Source: Anthonomus grandis grandis
Taxonomy: Eukaryota; Arthropoda; Insecta; Coleoptera; Curculionidae
Reading direction: 5' to 3'
DNA length: 64,000 nt
NCBI RefSeq assembly: GCF_022605725.1
Contig: NC_065547.1
Coordinates: 10,457,167-10,521,166 of the forward strand
Positions 10,521 through 23,347 of this stretch are shown piece after piece. Below the pieces are notes generated by a model. The model saw nothing but the letters and a program-made list of their open reading frames with translations. It had not been told where the DNA came from and did no database searches. The position numbers were made by a program, and so were the translations under genes. Every line of letters begins with the position of its first letter. The stretch's first letter is position 1.

Positions 10521-13361
10521 GATGAAAAAGTTGACTTGATTGCCTACAATAATAAATATGAATGAGTAAATTTTTAAAATATGTCTAAAGTCTTAATTAT
10601 GATATTTCTTAGTAACAATAGATATAATTTTAAAAAAAACTTTGAGTAAACAAAAAAATAACGAAAATACAGTATAATGCATATATCGTCTATATAAAAC
10701 GGTGAAAAACAGAGATTTTCTTTAAAAACATGGACAAAATTTACGTAAATAAATGAACGAAAGAAAATACAAATTCCATTTCAACTGCTTATACAAAAAA
10801 TACTCAATAATTAACTGAACAAAAACTGGTATTCACATGCATTTTCCAGAATGACAAGCCAAAAAACTTGTAATATGTAAAACCAAAATCTAATCGAGGA
10901 CTAAAAATTTAAGCAGCCTTACGTCACGTTATGTTAATAAACTCCGGGATAAGAAATTGATAAAACCGACGTAATAACAGCCTTTCATATTGATTTATGA
11001 TTGATTTTTGAGTGATTAATTATACGGGTCAAGCAACTCGATAATTTATACAAATAGTACAACTGGTCTCCGAGCATGTTTTTTTATTGCATATTAAGTA
11101 ACAAGATATATCTAGATATTAAAAAATCGTTTGTTTTTTAGATTAATATATAACACCTACAACTATCATTAGATACAAACCGAGATCGGCGGCTAATTGA
11201 AACATCAAAACCGATCATTAGTTCCAGGTTATAAGTGGCAGTAATTCAATACTATTATCAATAATTATTAGTACTCATAATCATTAAAGGTAATTAACGC
11301 GGTGCCTGTAAATCAATTTAAATATAGTAAAGTATCAACATGTGATTTTAATTGATGCTTGAATCAATCAGTCATCGGGTATGATTAGTTTTATTGGGAA
11401 CCTACTTAGGAAATATTTTAAATTAATTTCTCTTTAAATTTTATGTATCTATGGAAATTTTGAGTAGCTACAAAGTTAATTTTTTAGGCTTTTAATGTGA
11501 CTTATAGTCAGCATGCACTCGACTTATCTTTATCAATACACTAAAAATATTCAAATTTAAAATAACAAAAACAAATATTGTTAACAAAAAAAAAATTCAC
11601 ATTTTTTCATATTTTTCTACAACTAATAAATTTTCGTAATTAAAATTAACAATTCGGAAAATTCAGAATTTCCATAATTTGTTTCATCTTTTTTAATTTT
11701 AATAATCTCTCTCTCTCTTTCTTTCTTTTAACTTTTACCAGAACTTTTATCAACAGTAATCTTAATTTTTATTGTTTATGTAAGTAGTATTTTATTTTAC
11801 TAAATAAAGATTATTATTAGATTCTGACGTTATTACCTTTCTCTTTTTTCATCTTTTCATTTCGTTAAATATTTAATTTTATGGTCTATTAAGAATTTGA
11901 ATTAAAAAATCAAAATTCTACAAGTTTTTTATTCCTAATTCCATTATTTTTAATCATTTTCTTAACTAACTTCAAGTTCATCTAAAATTCATAGTGAAAG
12001 AAAAAAAACCCTATATCCTAAACACATAAAATTTATTTTACATTAACAATTTTTTTAAACTAAAACATTCGTAGTTTATACAGAACATTCAAACTATCTC
12101 ATAATATTGATAGGATCTGATTGATCTCGGAAATGTCATTTATATTTAAAAAATAGTATACTAACACTAACCACGACAAACCCCTAGTTATTTTACTGCA
12201 AACCCCTACATATTTATTCTTACGATTAAGATTGTTTGTCCGATTTAGATAATTTTTTTATATTTTGATGCTGATTCAATATTTAAATTAATTTAAAAAA
12301 ATCGAAATTTTTTTGTTTTTATAGTCAAAGAAAAAAATTTTATATTAATATAAGAAATATATTTTAGACTAACAGTTCGCGTAACTAAAACCATTCTCAG
12401 TGTATACCAGAACATTCAAACTATCACTGTCATGAGACATTAATAGGATATCCCAGAAATGTTATTTTTATAAAAAAGAAGATACTATAACACTCACTAC
12501 GATGAACCCCTAGTTATTTTATTACAAACCCTTACATATTTATTTCTATGATTAAAATTGCTGTGTGAGTTGAGTTCTTGCGTCCGAATAAAGCAATTTT
12601 GTCACATTTTGATGCTGATTCAAGACTTTAATTTTTATTATCTTTCTTACTAAAAAAAATTTAATTGAAAAATCGAAATTGTGCAAGTTTTTAATTATAA
12701 ATTTTCAAAAGAAAAAATATTATATAAATTCAAAAAATATATTTTAGACTAGTATTTCGCTTAACTAAAAAATTGTGTAGTAAATACCAGAACAACTGTC
12801 AGAGGACATTGATAAGATATCCCAGAAAGGTGATTTTTATTAAAAAAGGTACTATAACATTAACCACGATGAACCCCTAGTTATTTTATTACAAACTCCT
12901 ACATATTTATTCTTACGATTAAGATTATTGTCTATGTTGATTTCCCAAGTCCAACTTTTTTTGACGTTTTGATGTTGATTCAAGACTTGATCGTGCTAAA
13001 AGTGACTTCAATAAAGCCAAAATAAATCTACATAGTCAATATTAAAAAATAAAAAATAAATTAACTGAAACCCATAAAATTAAAAAAAAACGAAGGTTTA
13101 GGATTTAAAGTGACTTTAAATTTTTACAATTTTTAACTTCATATTTTTTTGCCATTTAAAAGTAATTTTACTTTTTTTATTTTGTAAATTTAAAAATGAA
13201 GTTTTTTATTCCCATTTGTTTTTGTATTTTCATATATAATCACTTTCAAAAGTAATATTTCTTTTCTATAAATTTACCGATTTAAAGAGAAAAATGGAAC
13301 AACAAAATATCCATCATTGTTCTCATTTTTTAGATTTATTTTTTATTTATTTTTTAATTAA
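10521..13361. repeat. AT-rich region with three copies of a CCCCTAGTTATTTTATTAC repeat unit
   Basis: No gene is visible. From about 12060 to 13030 a unit of roughly 330-365 bases occurs three times. Its landmarks are AACATTCAAACTATC, GATATCCCAGAAA, CACTAACCACGA, CCCCTAGTTATTTTATTAC (near 12182, 12508 and 12876), CTACATATTTATTCTTACG and GATGCTGATTCAAGACTT. The stretch 10900-11400 is less repetitive. It holds several TAATTA or ATTA homeodomain-type core sites and the words CGAGATCGGCGGCTAATTG near 11180 and GGTAATTAACGCGG near 11290. It could be regulatory, but no function can be read from it. Confidence 0.6.
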
Positions 13362-15642
13362 CCCCTAACCACTATTGACGGGGTCAAATTGACCCAGAGA
13401 CGCCTTTAAACTGAAATTTCCCCCTCCAATTTTGTAACTTGGGGGCAAGGCTTCACGACTTGGTCTAGCGCGCGTGTACTTTTAGTAGCGCATTAACTAC
13501 ATAGGAATGCAGCTTCGTTGTGGCCGAATTTACGAAAATGGGTCAAAATGACCCAGCGGTAGTTGTTGCGTTATAAATATTTTCAATTTAGCACTTCTCA
13601 AGTTAGCACAAATCAACAAGTGTTTATTGTAATTTTTGTATCTAGTTATCCATAAAAATGAATTCCAAATTATACACGGATGCGGAGTTTTTAGACATTA
13701 TAGAAAATGACGATTTTTGGCAGGACCTCGAAAACGTGGATGAAACTAATGAGTTCACGGATGATGAAAATGGCGCCAATGTGCCCTTGGAAATTGCTGA
13801 GAATGAACAGGACGCTCTTTTTTGGAGGATGGAGATAAAAGCGATGATTCTGAAGAGGACTGCGAGCTATTTAGTGAACATGATTCTCTGAGTGAGGCTT
13901 CTGGGGTTTCTGGCAATGATGATTTTAAGATCAACCTCTAATTAATTTTACGCCTTGGGTTGGAAAGGATGGAACAAGATGGTCAAAAGGAGCAGCAACA
14001 CGTGGAAGAGCAGCAGCTCATAACATTATTTACACTAAACCAGGTTTGAAGGGCTTTGCATTGTCCAATCCACCCAAGTCAACTGAGTCAGCATGGAAAT
14101 TACTTATAAATGATAAGATAGTTTGTAAAATTTACAAATATAAAAATTGGACTGTGTCAGGCCAAATATCAATATAAGTTTCAAAAGACGTAGGGCTGCC
14201 AGAAGAAAATTTCAGCCAACGTTTATTGCCAAAACAAGTGAAGATGAGCTAAAAGCATTTTTTGGTTTGTTATATCTTCAAGGCTTATTCAAGTCTGGTC
14301 ATGAGGATCTAAGGTCAATGTGGTGTACTGATGGAATAGAAAGAGACATTTTTAGAGCTACAATGAGCCTTGCAAGATTTTCTTTTTTGCTTTGTTGTTT
14401 ACGCTTTGATAATTTACAAACCAGGAAGGAAAGGATTAAATTGGACAAACTGGCGCCAATTTCAGAAGTTTTAATACATTTGTGGATAACGCACGGGAAA
14501 TGTATAACCCTGGTGATAATGTTACCCTGGATGAGATGTTGGTACCCTTTAGGGGTAGATGCGGATTCCGTATGTACATCCCTAGTAAACCAGCTAAGTA
14601 TGGCTTGACAGTACAAATTCTGGCGGATTCAAAGACCCACTATATGTTGAACGCCGAAGTATATACAGGTGTCCAAATTGGAGATCGGGCCCCTAAAGAA
14701 AAAAGTTTTTCGAATTCTTCGGAGGTTGTGCTTCGTTTGACAAAGCACATAATGGGTACCAACCGCAATGTAACCGCTGACAACTGGTACTCTTCAATTG
14801 AGATAGTAAATGAGCTGCTGAATAATAAGCTTACTTATGTAGGAACTCTAAAAAAAAAAAAACCTCAAATACCACCAGAATTTCAACCCAGCCGTAAGCG
14901 ACAACCTAAAAGTTCACTGTTTGGTTTTTCTCCGGTGATTACCATGGTATCATTTGTTCCAAAAACTAATAAAGCAGTTATATTAGTATCAAGTATGCAC
15001 CACGATAATAAGATAAATGAAATTTCATTGAAACCAGATATAATCGAGTACTACAATGGGACTAAAGCAGGGGTTGATGCTCTTGACGAAAAATGCGCAA
15101 ATTATTCTACTTCTCGCAGAACAAGACGTTGGCCAATGGCATTATTTCATGCAATATTGAATAGTGCTAGAATTAATAGTTACGTGTAATATAACTGTGC
15201 ATCTAATGAAACAAAAATTACGCACTCTGATTTTCTAAAGCGGCTAGGGGTATCGTTATGCAAGCCGTTCGTCATAAAAACACTAGGAAATACAAAGGTC
15301 TCTCGAAAGGTTCGAGAAATGGGCTCCAATATATTTTACACTAAGATTCCAGAACCTTCTGTGCCACTCACTGATAGAACAACGTCCAAGCGAAAAAGAT
15401 GTGGTCAAAGGACCGAAAAACAAATACTGTTTGCAATAATTGTAAAAAGCCTATTTGTCAACAATGTGCAGTAAAAGTTTGTCCTAACTGCACTAAGTAA
15501 GTTTTTTTTTGTTAAAATGTTTTTGTTTTTATGTTAGAAAATACGTTGTAAGTTTGGTTACCTTTTTTTGAATAAATAATACAGTGGGTCTTACTGACCC
15601 ATCAATAGTTGTTGCGATTTTTTTTAGAATAGTTGTTAAGGG
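13362..15642 (+). mobile_element. piggyBac-like DNA transposon, inactive
   Basis: The ends are short inverted repeats, CCCCTAACCACTATT at 13362-13376 and its partner (reverse complement CCCTTAACAACTATT) at 15628-15642; 13 of 15 positions match. The left end is preceded by TTAA (13358-13361), the target site specific to piggyBac. The right end is followed by CTAA, a one-base decay of the expected TTAA. Subterminal copies of GGGTCAAAATGACCC-type palindromes lie near 13382, 13545 and 15586, and TAGTTGTTGCG recurs near both ends. At 2281 bp the element is close to full length. It splits the array of CCCCTAGTTATT units, two further copies of which lie to its right. Confidence 0.88.
13658..15500 (+). 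pseudogene. piggyBac-like transposase (PGBD/DDE_Tnp_1_7 family), broken
   Basis: From ATG at 13658 the product begins with an acidic N-terminus (MNSKLYTDAEFLDII). The frame shifts near 13830 and again near 13940, and once more before 14147, where homology resumes (MDCVRPN, then DELKAFFGLLYLQGL). After another shift near 14480 the catalytic core is readable without interruption to 15186. It contains VTLDEMLVPFRGR (first Asp), VTADNWYSS (second Asp) and GVDALDEKCANYS (third Asp), so the catalytic triad is intact. A TAA at 15187-15189 interrupts the frame, and a further shift near 15415 precedes a Cys-rich C-terminal domain (CNNCKKPICQQC, then CPNC) ending at 15500. The N-terminal, core and C-terminal zinc parts are all present, so the element probably arrived complete and decayed in place. 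Confidence 0.88.
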
Positions 15643-17130
15643 CTAAGTTGTTCTATAATTTAACATATTAATTTTTAAGAATTGTAATTTTTTTTGAAGT
15701 TTCCTCAATTGAAATTTTAAACAATTTCTTCATTTAAAAGGCAAAATTTTCGATTTTTTCAAAATAATTTAATAAATTCCAAGTTAAAGACAATTCAAAA
15801 TTCTTACACATATTTAAAAATTTAAATTTTGTTTTATCATTTTATTTCTTAATTTATTTTTACTTTTTAATTATCTTTCTCTCACCCTTTGTTCTAAAAT
15901 TCAAATAAATAATTAATTTTGAAACTCTTAAAAAACTTCTTTTTTTAAACGTTGAAGAGTTTTAAAAAATGTATAAATTTGAGAGTATTTTGATTAAAAT
16001 TCAAATTATTTCTTAATTTTTTTTGATTTTTTCTTAATTAAAAAATTATATATTCGTAGTCAAATAATAAATCTTTTAAAAGCAAACAAATATTTAAGGC
16101 AACATTTCGCAAAACTAAAACATTCTCAGAATTACCTACATAATGTATTAAATATTTAGTACTTCACGAGACATCGCTCGAATATCCCAAGAATATAATT
16201 TTTAATACAAACGTACTATAACACAACCACGACGAACCCCTAGTTATTTTATTACAAACTCCTACATAATTACTCTGACGACTAAGATTTTCGAGTTATT
16301 AAGTCCGATTTAAGCAATTATTTGACATTTTGATGGTGATTTAAGACTTGATCATATTAGAAGTGACTCTAATAAAGACAAAATAAACGTACATGGAAGA
16401 TCATGCGAAGTTATTTTCTTATATGTTATTAAAATTTAATTCGGTTCTTCGGAAAATGAATTTTTCTACAATTTAAAATATTGTTTTATACAAATTGTAA
16501 TTTTTTAAGGGTTTCGTTAATAAATATTCAATTTACTTGTTATTTATTCTAAAATTAAAATAAATAATTAATTTCTGGCAAAATTCAAGTTAAAAAGAAT
16601 TTTAAGCTGTTCAATATTTTAAACCAAACTAAATTACGAGTATGTCCATTTTATTTATTTCCTTTTATTTAGTTACCTAATCTAAAAAAATTTTTTTTAA
16701 CTTGTACATCACGTTCTTTAAGAAATATAAAAAAAATCGTCCTCAAATAATAAATCTTTTGATAAAAAAATGTATACATATAAGTGTTTAGCCTAACTGA
16801 AACATACTCAGAATATACCAGTTATATACAAAATATTCAATACTTTACAAGGCATTGATAGAATCTTCCAGGAATGTCATTTGATTGGAAAATTTCTACG
16901 AACTCCTAGTTATTCAATCACAAACCCCTACATATTTATTTCTCATTTAAATATTTGTTCGGAATTTACGATACGATTTCATTAATTTTTCTACATTCAG
17001 ATGCTAATTTAGAGCTTAATCGTATTAAAAGTGACTTTAATAAAGCTGTCAACGACAAAATAATAAAAATCACAAATAAAAACCGCAAAATTTCAACCGA
17101 AAAGCCATAAAATTCTCAAAAAAAAAACAC
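15643..17130. repeat. Continuation of the CCCCTAGTTATT array, AT-rich
   Basis: No gene is visible. Two more copies of the unit seen at 12.1-13.0 kb lie near 16080-16400 and 16790-17060. They include ACGAACCCCTAGTTATTT near 16231, ACTCCTAGTTATTCAATC near 16901, and the closing phrase AAAAGTGACTTTAATAAAG near 17026. The rest is low-complexity A/T. Confidence 0.6.
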
Positions 17131-17880
17131 CGCAGCTTCGGGCTATGAACGCGGCCCACTTTAAAAAATTTACGATTCTTCCTGGTACTGTCACGCCAAA
17201 AAGGCGACGTGGGTCTGATGGTATAAATATAACCAAAAAAAAAAAACATACTTTTTCACAGAAAAAGAAAATAAAAAAACATTTCCTATTTTTAATAAGA
17301 CATTTACACGAGACCTCCTCGTTGTCGCCTCCACGGCCAATTTCCTCACTAATTTCGCCGTTTCGCCCGGATTCCCGCCTTAATCAACTCAATCCTTCAT
17401 CCCTGATGATGAATGGAGTCGAAACGAGACACTGATGGCGACACAAAACCGTTTCCGCGGCTTCAAAGGTGGATATAATTAAGCGATTTGTCAACGAGTT
17501 TTCGGGTACACGTGTGTCAGTTACTCTGGACCGTCTGGAAGAAGAAGTGGTAATCTAGAAAACAATATGTTTTTATTTAAATTATGCTAACAACCCAGGT
17601 AGACAATAACCATACCTAATGGATGTATTATGGTTTGCCAAAAATTCCCCTAAATAAAAAAAAACTATAAATCTTCAAGTTCCAAAACGAATTTAAGCGC
17701 CGCGCTGACCACACCGAGTTATTAATAATATTTCTGAAATAGGGACCGTAACGGACAGGTTAAAGGCCGAAGGGCTGCGCGGGAGCCCCCCTAGGGGGTT
17801 TGAGGGGCCCTCCCGCGGGGGGCTTTGTAGGGCCGACTGACGGTTTCGGTCCTTCGAGCCGGTGTGATAATAAAGCGTTT
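17130..17880. other. GC-rich island, possible regulatory region
   Basis: Two GC-rich stretches (about 17140-17550 and 17690-17880) stand out from flanks that are far more AT-rich. The second contains a strong imperfect palindrome, GCGGGAGCCCCCCTAGGGGG followed by GAGGGGCCCTCCCGC, around 17778-17816, with a CCCCCTAGGGGG core. The ORF at 17145-17435 does not resemble a known protein and contains poly-Lys from A-runs, so I do not call it. The block could be a promoter or enhancer, or a cryptic unrelated element. Confidence 0.35.
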
Positions 17881-18084
17881 AAAAATTTATAATGGTTTGG
17901 TGGTTATGTAATGTGAAAGACGTGACAAGGTTGGAGAGGAGAAGTGCACATATTAATATGGTTTTCAATACTCTGATTTTTTTTGAGAAATTGTGTAATT
18001 ATGTGTAAGTTGTTGTATATGGCTGGAGAATATCACGTGGAATAAGCAAGAAATTATTCTAAACTAATCCATTAATTATGTCAT

Positions 18085-18665
18085 TTTGTCAGACTTCATA
18101 TCTGTACTTCAAGCAATTGAAAATGGCTACACATGGTCCAATAAAGTGAATCCTATAATATGGGAAGTTAAATTGATTAGAGCTTTAACTTATCAGAATA
18201 AAAATTTAACATTTATATAGATTTAGGCGTATATAGGGCTAAGTGGTGACCAGATCGTAGATACGCTAGCCAAAAATGGAGTAAGTCAAGGAGAACCCTT
18301 ATCAGTCTCTTTTAGTGATATTCCTATAACATTAAAAAATGGTATGGCTATTAAATGGAATAAATCATAGGAAAAACTTTATAAGGAATCACCAATAAAT
18401 TATTCTAAGTTTATTTTAAAGATGCCTTTCGAATACTGGCATGAAGAACTTTCCAGAGAGTCCAGGCGTTTTGTAACAACAATAATTACCAGAATGAAAC
18501 TTAGAGATGTATCGTCGTCTGATAAATGTATCGTCTGCAACACTACAAGGTCTTAAAACACATATTTCTAGAGTCGTAAAAATGTATTCCAGAAATTGAA
18601 GCATTACTATTAAATTTGAGAACAGAATGTAAAGTTTTTCTCTTTAATGTTATGCACTTACTAAC
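18085..18665 (+). pseudogene. RNase H and C-terminal fragment of a non-LTR retrotransposon
   Basis: One reading frame, broken by stops, gives the end of a retrotransposon polyprotein. LSDFISVLQAI (near 18088-18120) carries the RNase H catalytic Asp. The next parts are IIWEVKLIRAL, and then GLSGDQIVDTLAKNG (near 18238-18282), which corresponds to the conserved G-N-x-x-A-D-x-L-A-K motif. Downstream are a linker (NGMAIKWNKS, stop, EKLYKES), MPFEYWHEELSRESRRFVT, MKLRDVSSSDKCIVC and HIFLE, the usual C-terminal zinc-type tail. Elements with RNase H after the reverse transcriptase belong to the I, R1, Loa or Outcast groups. No reverse transcriptase is attached here, so it is a 5'-truncated, decayed copy. 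It is on the opposite strand from the large element that follows and is a different family. Confidence 0.72.
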
Positions 18666-19265
18666 TCTTGAAAATATAAAAGTATTTACGGCTCTAATTT
18701 ACTTTCTAAATCAAATACGACTTAGAATTTAAATTTAGTATTTAGTATTAAAAAAATATATATAAAGTTTTAATTTTTGAGTAAGGTATTTAGTTTATAA
18801 TGCAGTTTAATAATGCATAATAAGTTTTTTTTCATGTTGAGGCAATTGACTAAGAGCTGATATTTTATAAAAATTATAACTTTTAGGGAGTAAAAAAATA
18901 TGAAAATCGTTTCAGAAAAATAAAATAGAGAATTTTGTTATTTAATTTTTCTAGAAAGAAACCAAGGAAACTTTAAAGAAAATCGAAAAAAACAAATTTT
19001 GCTTAACATTAAATTTTTTTCTCAAAAAATAATTAAAGATTCTATCAAATAAAAAAAGAGTGCAAGGGCTTTTTCGGAATTTCCTCATGACAAATTTGAA
19101 GCTTTATTTTTCTAGATAATTAAGAGTTTTAAAAATTTTCCCAAAATTAATGTTTTCATTTTCTTCTCGAAGTCAACTTTGTTTAGTTTTATATAAGTTT
19201 CAGGTAATAAAAATATATAGAGGTCACTTTTTTTTCAAAGCAATTTTTTTTTTATTTTCTCAAAA
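18666..19265. other. AT-rich spacer, no gene
   Basis: Low-complexity A/T sequence with scattered words shared with the 23.4-25 kb array, such as ATATATAGAGGTCACTT near 19212. Nothing else was recognised. Confidence 0.5.
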
Positions 19266-19334
19266 AATAATAATAATAATCTTTATTTAGCAAATTGCTA
19301 CATATAAAATACAAAGAGGTTAAAACGACAAAAA

Positions 19335-20870
19335 TTAAATATGAAAAAAAAACAAAACATGGGCCTTATAATACAATTTTAAAATATGTACTCTTAATAA
19401 TCGTTTAAAACTATTTATATTATTACAGATTTTTAAGTCATTAGGCAATTTATTAAATTCGAGCAAACCTTTATATAGCACGGAATTAAGCATTTGAACG
19501 GTGTTACACTTATGAGCTAAAATAAAATCAGTACAATTCCTAGTATTATAATTATGGACATCACGAAATAGCACTAACTTATCACATATATAATTAGGTA
19601 AAAGGTCTTTCTTCAACTTAAATATAAATACATTAACATTAAACATAATTTGTTGATGGACGGTCAACATATTTAAGACATTTAACATTATTTTAATAGG
19701 AGTATAGCGGTTACATCTCAATATTGTTCTCATTGCACTATTTTGATTTTTTTCCAATTGAGAGATTTTATATTGCGGTAAATTATATAAAAGAGTTGAA
19801 CAAAATTGTAAATGCGGAAGAGCTATAGCATTAAATAACGTTATTTTTGTATTCATTGATAAGTTTTGTCCCATCCTATTAATGAACCCTACCTTTTTAG
19901 CAAACTTTCTCATGATATAATCCGCATGAGCCTGAAAAGTTAAGTTCGAGTCTAAAATTCCTCCGAGATATTTAATTTGATCCTCGTAAACCAATTTCTG
20001 TCCATCCACACAACACTTACACTTTCAATGTCAATAGAAGATGTCTTCGACCGTCTACCAAATATACAAAATTTTGATTCTGTGGTATTTAAGCTTAACT
20101 TATTGTTACAAAGCCAGTCAAACAAATTGCCAAGTTCTATGTTCATGTAGCAAACCATTTGCTGTAGATTTTGACCAACTATATAGAGCATACTATTATC
20201 AGCAAATAAAATAATATTTGATTTTTGAGCCACCCGAACCATATCATTAATGCAAAATAAAAACAATAATGGACCCAGAACAGTACCTTGAGTCACACCG
20301 ACATCGACATTTACAGTCTCAGACATCGCATTCTTAAACTTCACACGTTGTAACCTATTACACAAATAAGACTTTAACCACTTTAAAACGTTCAGCTTAA
20401 TTCCTATGTGCTCTAACTTACCCAACAATATATCCCTATCAACAGTTTCAAACGCCCTTTTAAAATCCAAAAACACAGCCAACACATAATTACCTGAGTC
20501 AATTGCCTTTAAAAAATTATTACAGATATTCAGAAGTACAGATTCACATGAATGACGTTCACGAAAGCCAGATTGGTTAGGAACTATAATTTGGTTGTTA
20601 TCACAGAACTGCAGCAATTGCTTTTTTACACATATTTCTAAGACCTTTTCATATATAGGAACAGTATTGATAGGACGAAACTCATTAGACAACTTGGTAT
20701 TTGGCACCTTTGGGACAGGAATAACTGTTGATATCTTCCAGAACTCCAGGAAGACGCCATTTGAAAGTGAGGTGTTTACTACGTCCAATAGCCTATTTCC
20801 AGCAACATGAAAGACATCACAAAGAATCTGTTTGGAGATGCCATCTTCACCCCGCCTACATTTTTTAAAT
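19335..20870 (-). pseudogene. ORF2 reverse transcriptase and C-terminal region, active site altered
   Basis: The domains are in family order: FWKISTVIPVPK, NEFRPINTVPIYEKVLE, QSGFRERHSCESVL, then FLDFKRAFETVD (first catalytic Asp). GVTQGTVLGPLLFLFCINDM follows, then IILFADNSMLY. The expected FADD box reads FADN, with Asn encoded at 20197-20195, so one catalytic Asp is lost. A frameshift near 19980-20010 separates the palm from the C-terminal part (DQIKYLGGILDSNLTF, INRMGQNLSMNTKITLF). No RNase H is present. A region corresponding to the start of this domain is also found in the second fragment at 25.4-26.2 kb. Confidence 0.85.
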
Positions 20871-21267
20871 TATTAACGACTTATCTCAATTTAGCCATTG
20901 ATATTGGTTCAAAATTCTGGAGAATATTAGTTGAGGTTGGACTTCTTGGGGCATTGCTACCTATATTTTGTTGTGGTATATTTTGAATAATCTCACTGAT
21001 ACTATCAATAAAAAAATGATTAAATTGATGTGCTATTGCTGCCACGTCAGTCTCAATCTTTGCTCCAAAGAGAATTTCGCTCTGTATTGCTTCAGTTTTA
21101 CCCGGCAGAAGGGTCTTCAGATTTTTCTATAGCTCCCTTGGATTTTTTTGATTTTCATCTATGGTTGCAGCAAAATAATTGTCTTTCTCATTCCTAATTT
21201 TACTCACGATAACATTTCGTCTTGATTTATACTCTGCCCATATGTCTTCACTTTTATGTAAAATGGC

Positions 21268-22110
21268 TCATTTATACAGACTATCCCTCTCACGCATTAG
21301 ATTTTTAATTTCCAAGTTAATCCACTTCTTATCTTGATATTTTTGTTCTGTGACAGCTGGGATCATAGGACACATTTCGTTGAGGCTTGATGTAATAGAG
21401 AAGATGAAGGCTCTTACTTGTAAATTAACATCTGAAATGCTGGTGTTCCAAGATGTACTAATAATATCATGTTGCAATTGATCTGAGCTATAATGTTTAG
21501 TAGATCTTTTCAAAGTAGTTATATTCGGAGTCACTATATTTTGATGATCAACATTAATCGAGATAGTGGTCACTGATTTTTGGTGTTAAATGAACTTCAA
21601 GAGGTAAATTTTTATCGTTAGTTACTACATAATTTTGTCAGCATAAAATGAGTTTTTAAATAAATCCAGATTAAAATCTCCCAAAATAATAATAGTGCCA
21701 TTAAAATCGCTTACCTCGTCTAGGTAGTTTTCAAAAAACTCAATAAAGGCAGCATCCTGTCTTTGTGGAGCATGGTACAATACAGAACACAAATACTTTA
21801 CACCAGACAAGGACAGTTCCAAGGACAACAACCAAACAAAATTTTCAATATATTGCTCATTTTTAAACTTGTATCGAAGATCATTTCTCATTAAAGCAAT
21901 TACTCCTCCAGTTTTATTATTATTGTCTGTCACACACTTTTCTAGTTTGTACCTCTCAACATTAAGTTCACAGGGTTCAATATCCTCTGATACATGAGTT
22001 TCACTGAGAAACAAGATCGTAGGTTGCCAGCCCTTTAATAAAACAATTATTTCATCCTTATTGTTCAAAAAGCCTTGAGAGTTTAAATAGACAATGCTTG
22101 AGTTCTAGAC
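21268..22110 (-). pseudogene. ORF2 N-terminus: apurinic-type endonuclease, internally deleted
   Basis: The start reads NSSIVYLNSQGF, then WQPTILFLSETHV, which holds the catalytic Glu of the APE fold. GGVIALMRNDL, LCSVLYHAP and IIILGDFNLDL (the Asp and Asn motif) follow. The frame breaks at 21625. After a gap lacking the usual C-terminal SDH motif, the frame resumes near 21573 and runs to about 21268 (QDKKWINLEIKNLMRERDSLYK), the linker that normally precedes the reverse transcriptase. The missing catalytic His and the frame break mean no active endonuclease. Confidence 0.78.
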
Positions 22111-22141
22111 AATATTTGAATCTAATTGCTATTTGGTATAC

Positions 22142-23347
22142 TTATTTCGCTGGAGGCCCTCTTTTGTACGAATCACATTTATTGATCTCCCACACAGTAT
22201 GACGAACATCTAAGTTAAGACCGTACTTTTGATTTGATGCTGCAAAATTTACACATTTAGGTACATCCACATTACATTCTTTGTCATCATGTTCGCCAGT
22301 ACATTTACCGCACACCTTACTTCCTTCACAATCATTGGCAATATGTCCATAACGGCAACATTTAAAGCAACGACGAATATTGTAATCATTAAATACCCAG
22401 CATCTGTTCCAACCAATGTTTATTTTTTCTTTTTCAATAAAGTAACTATAGGTGTTTGAATCAACTTCAATAACCAAATTAAATCGTTTGTTAATATTCT
22501 TTGTTTTCCTGATTACATTAATTTTGGTTTCTGAATTCCTCTGTATGTTGTTTTGCCTCTCAGTTTTGCCCACAATTTCCCCATCAGTCAGGGAATGTTC
22601 ACACTCATTAATTCCGACTACCTTTAATCTTCTTTCCAATGATTTAGGAACATCTACTACGTACTTATCCCCCATTTTTGTTTGAATTTGAGTTTCTATA
22701 ACTTTTAGATCCTTCTCGTTACCACACCTCAAAACAATTTCTTCCCTTTTTGTAGGCCCACCCAATGATAAGTCAGCGCCGATATCAGTTGGGTCTACTT
22801 TTCTTCTTATGTCCTCCTTAACCTGATTAATATTTTTCTCTGCATCTTTTTATTTCACCACCAAAATGTTATTGTCATTTTGTACTGCTCTCGCATAGGA
22901 AATTGGATGTACATTTGGATATATAGCAGCTGCTGCAGCTGGTGTAACTTTGATCCCCTTAAGGCTAGCGCCTTCTTCTTTTAAACTTCGATTTTCGTGT
23001 AGCAACATATCGACTTTATCTCTCAGTTCCTTCGTCTTCGCCACCAGAAACTGTAAGGTGTTACTGATTTCAGCAACACAGTCCTGGTCAATGAAATCAT
23101 CGACCCTGCTACGCTTTCTGGTTCTCGGTACATCAACTATTGATCCCTCGCACCCATCGCACTTCCAGGTTGACTTCCTCATGTGGAATCCCGGCATATC
23201 TACATTTCCACACTTTCCATGAAGATACTGTTTGCATGCTGTGCACTGAATTATTGCTTTAAAATCGTCAAACACGACTTTACATTTAAAACAACTATCA
23301 GGATCTCCATCAAACCCATTTGTACTATTACTTGCCATTATACACAC
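22142..23347 (-). pseudogene. Retrotransposon ORF1 (gag-like): PHD finger, coiled coil, CCHC zinc knuckle
   Basis: The N-terminus has a PHD-type zinc cluster: CFKCKVVF, IQCTACKQYLHGKCGN, then WKCDGC. A Lys/Glu-rich coiled-coil stretch follows (VAKTKELRDKVDMLLHEN), as does SYARAVQ near the middle. A TAA at 22852-22850 interrupts the frame (VVK, stop, KDAEK), and the same frame then runs on to 22142. The second half has an RRM-like region and CFKCCRYGHIANDC, a canonical CCHC knuckle, followed by CGKCTGEHDDKEC. Such proteins bind the element RNA and assist target-primed reverse transcription. A host PHD gene is excluded by the adjoining endonuclease and reverse transcriptase on the same strand. 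Confidence 0.82.

Noticed and set aside
14299..14616. 105-codon minus-strand ORF
   Set aside because: It is a shadow of the piggyBac transposase on the + strand.
17145..17435. 96-codon ORF in the GC-rich island
   Set aside because: It contains poly-Lys stretches from A-runs and no recognisable motif; it is more likely noncoding sequence without stops.
22850..23347. PHD-finger protein as a host chromatin gene
   Set aside because: The frame continues past one stop into a CCHC knuckle and is followed on the same strand by endonuclease and reverse transcriptase, so it is retrotransposon ORF1.
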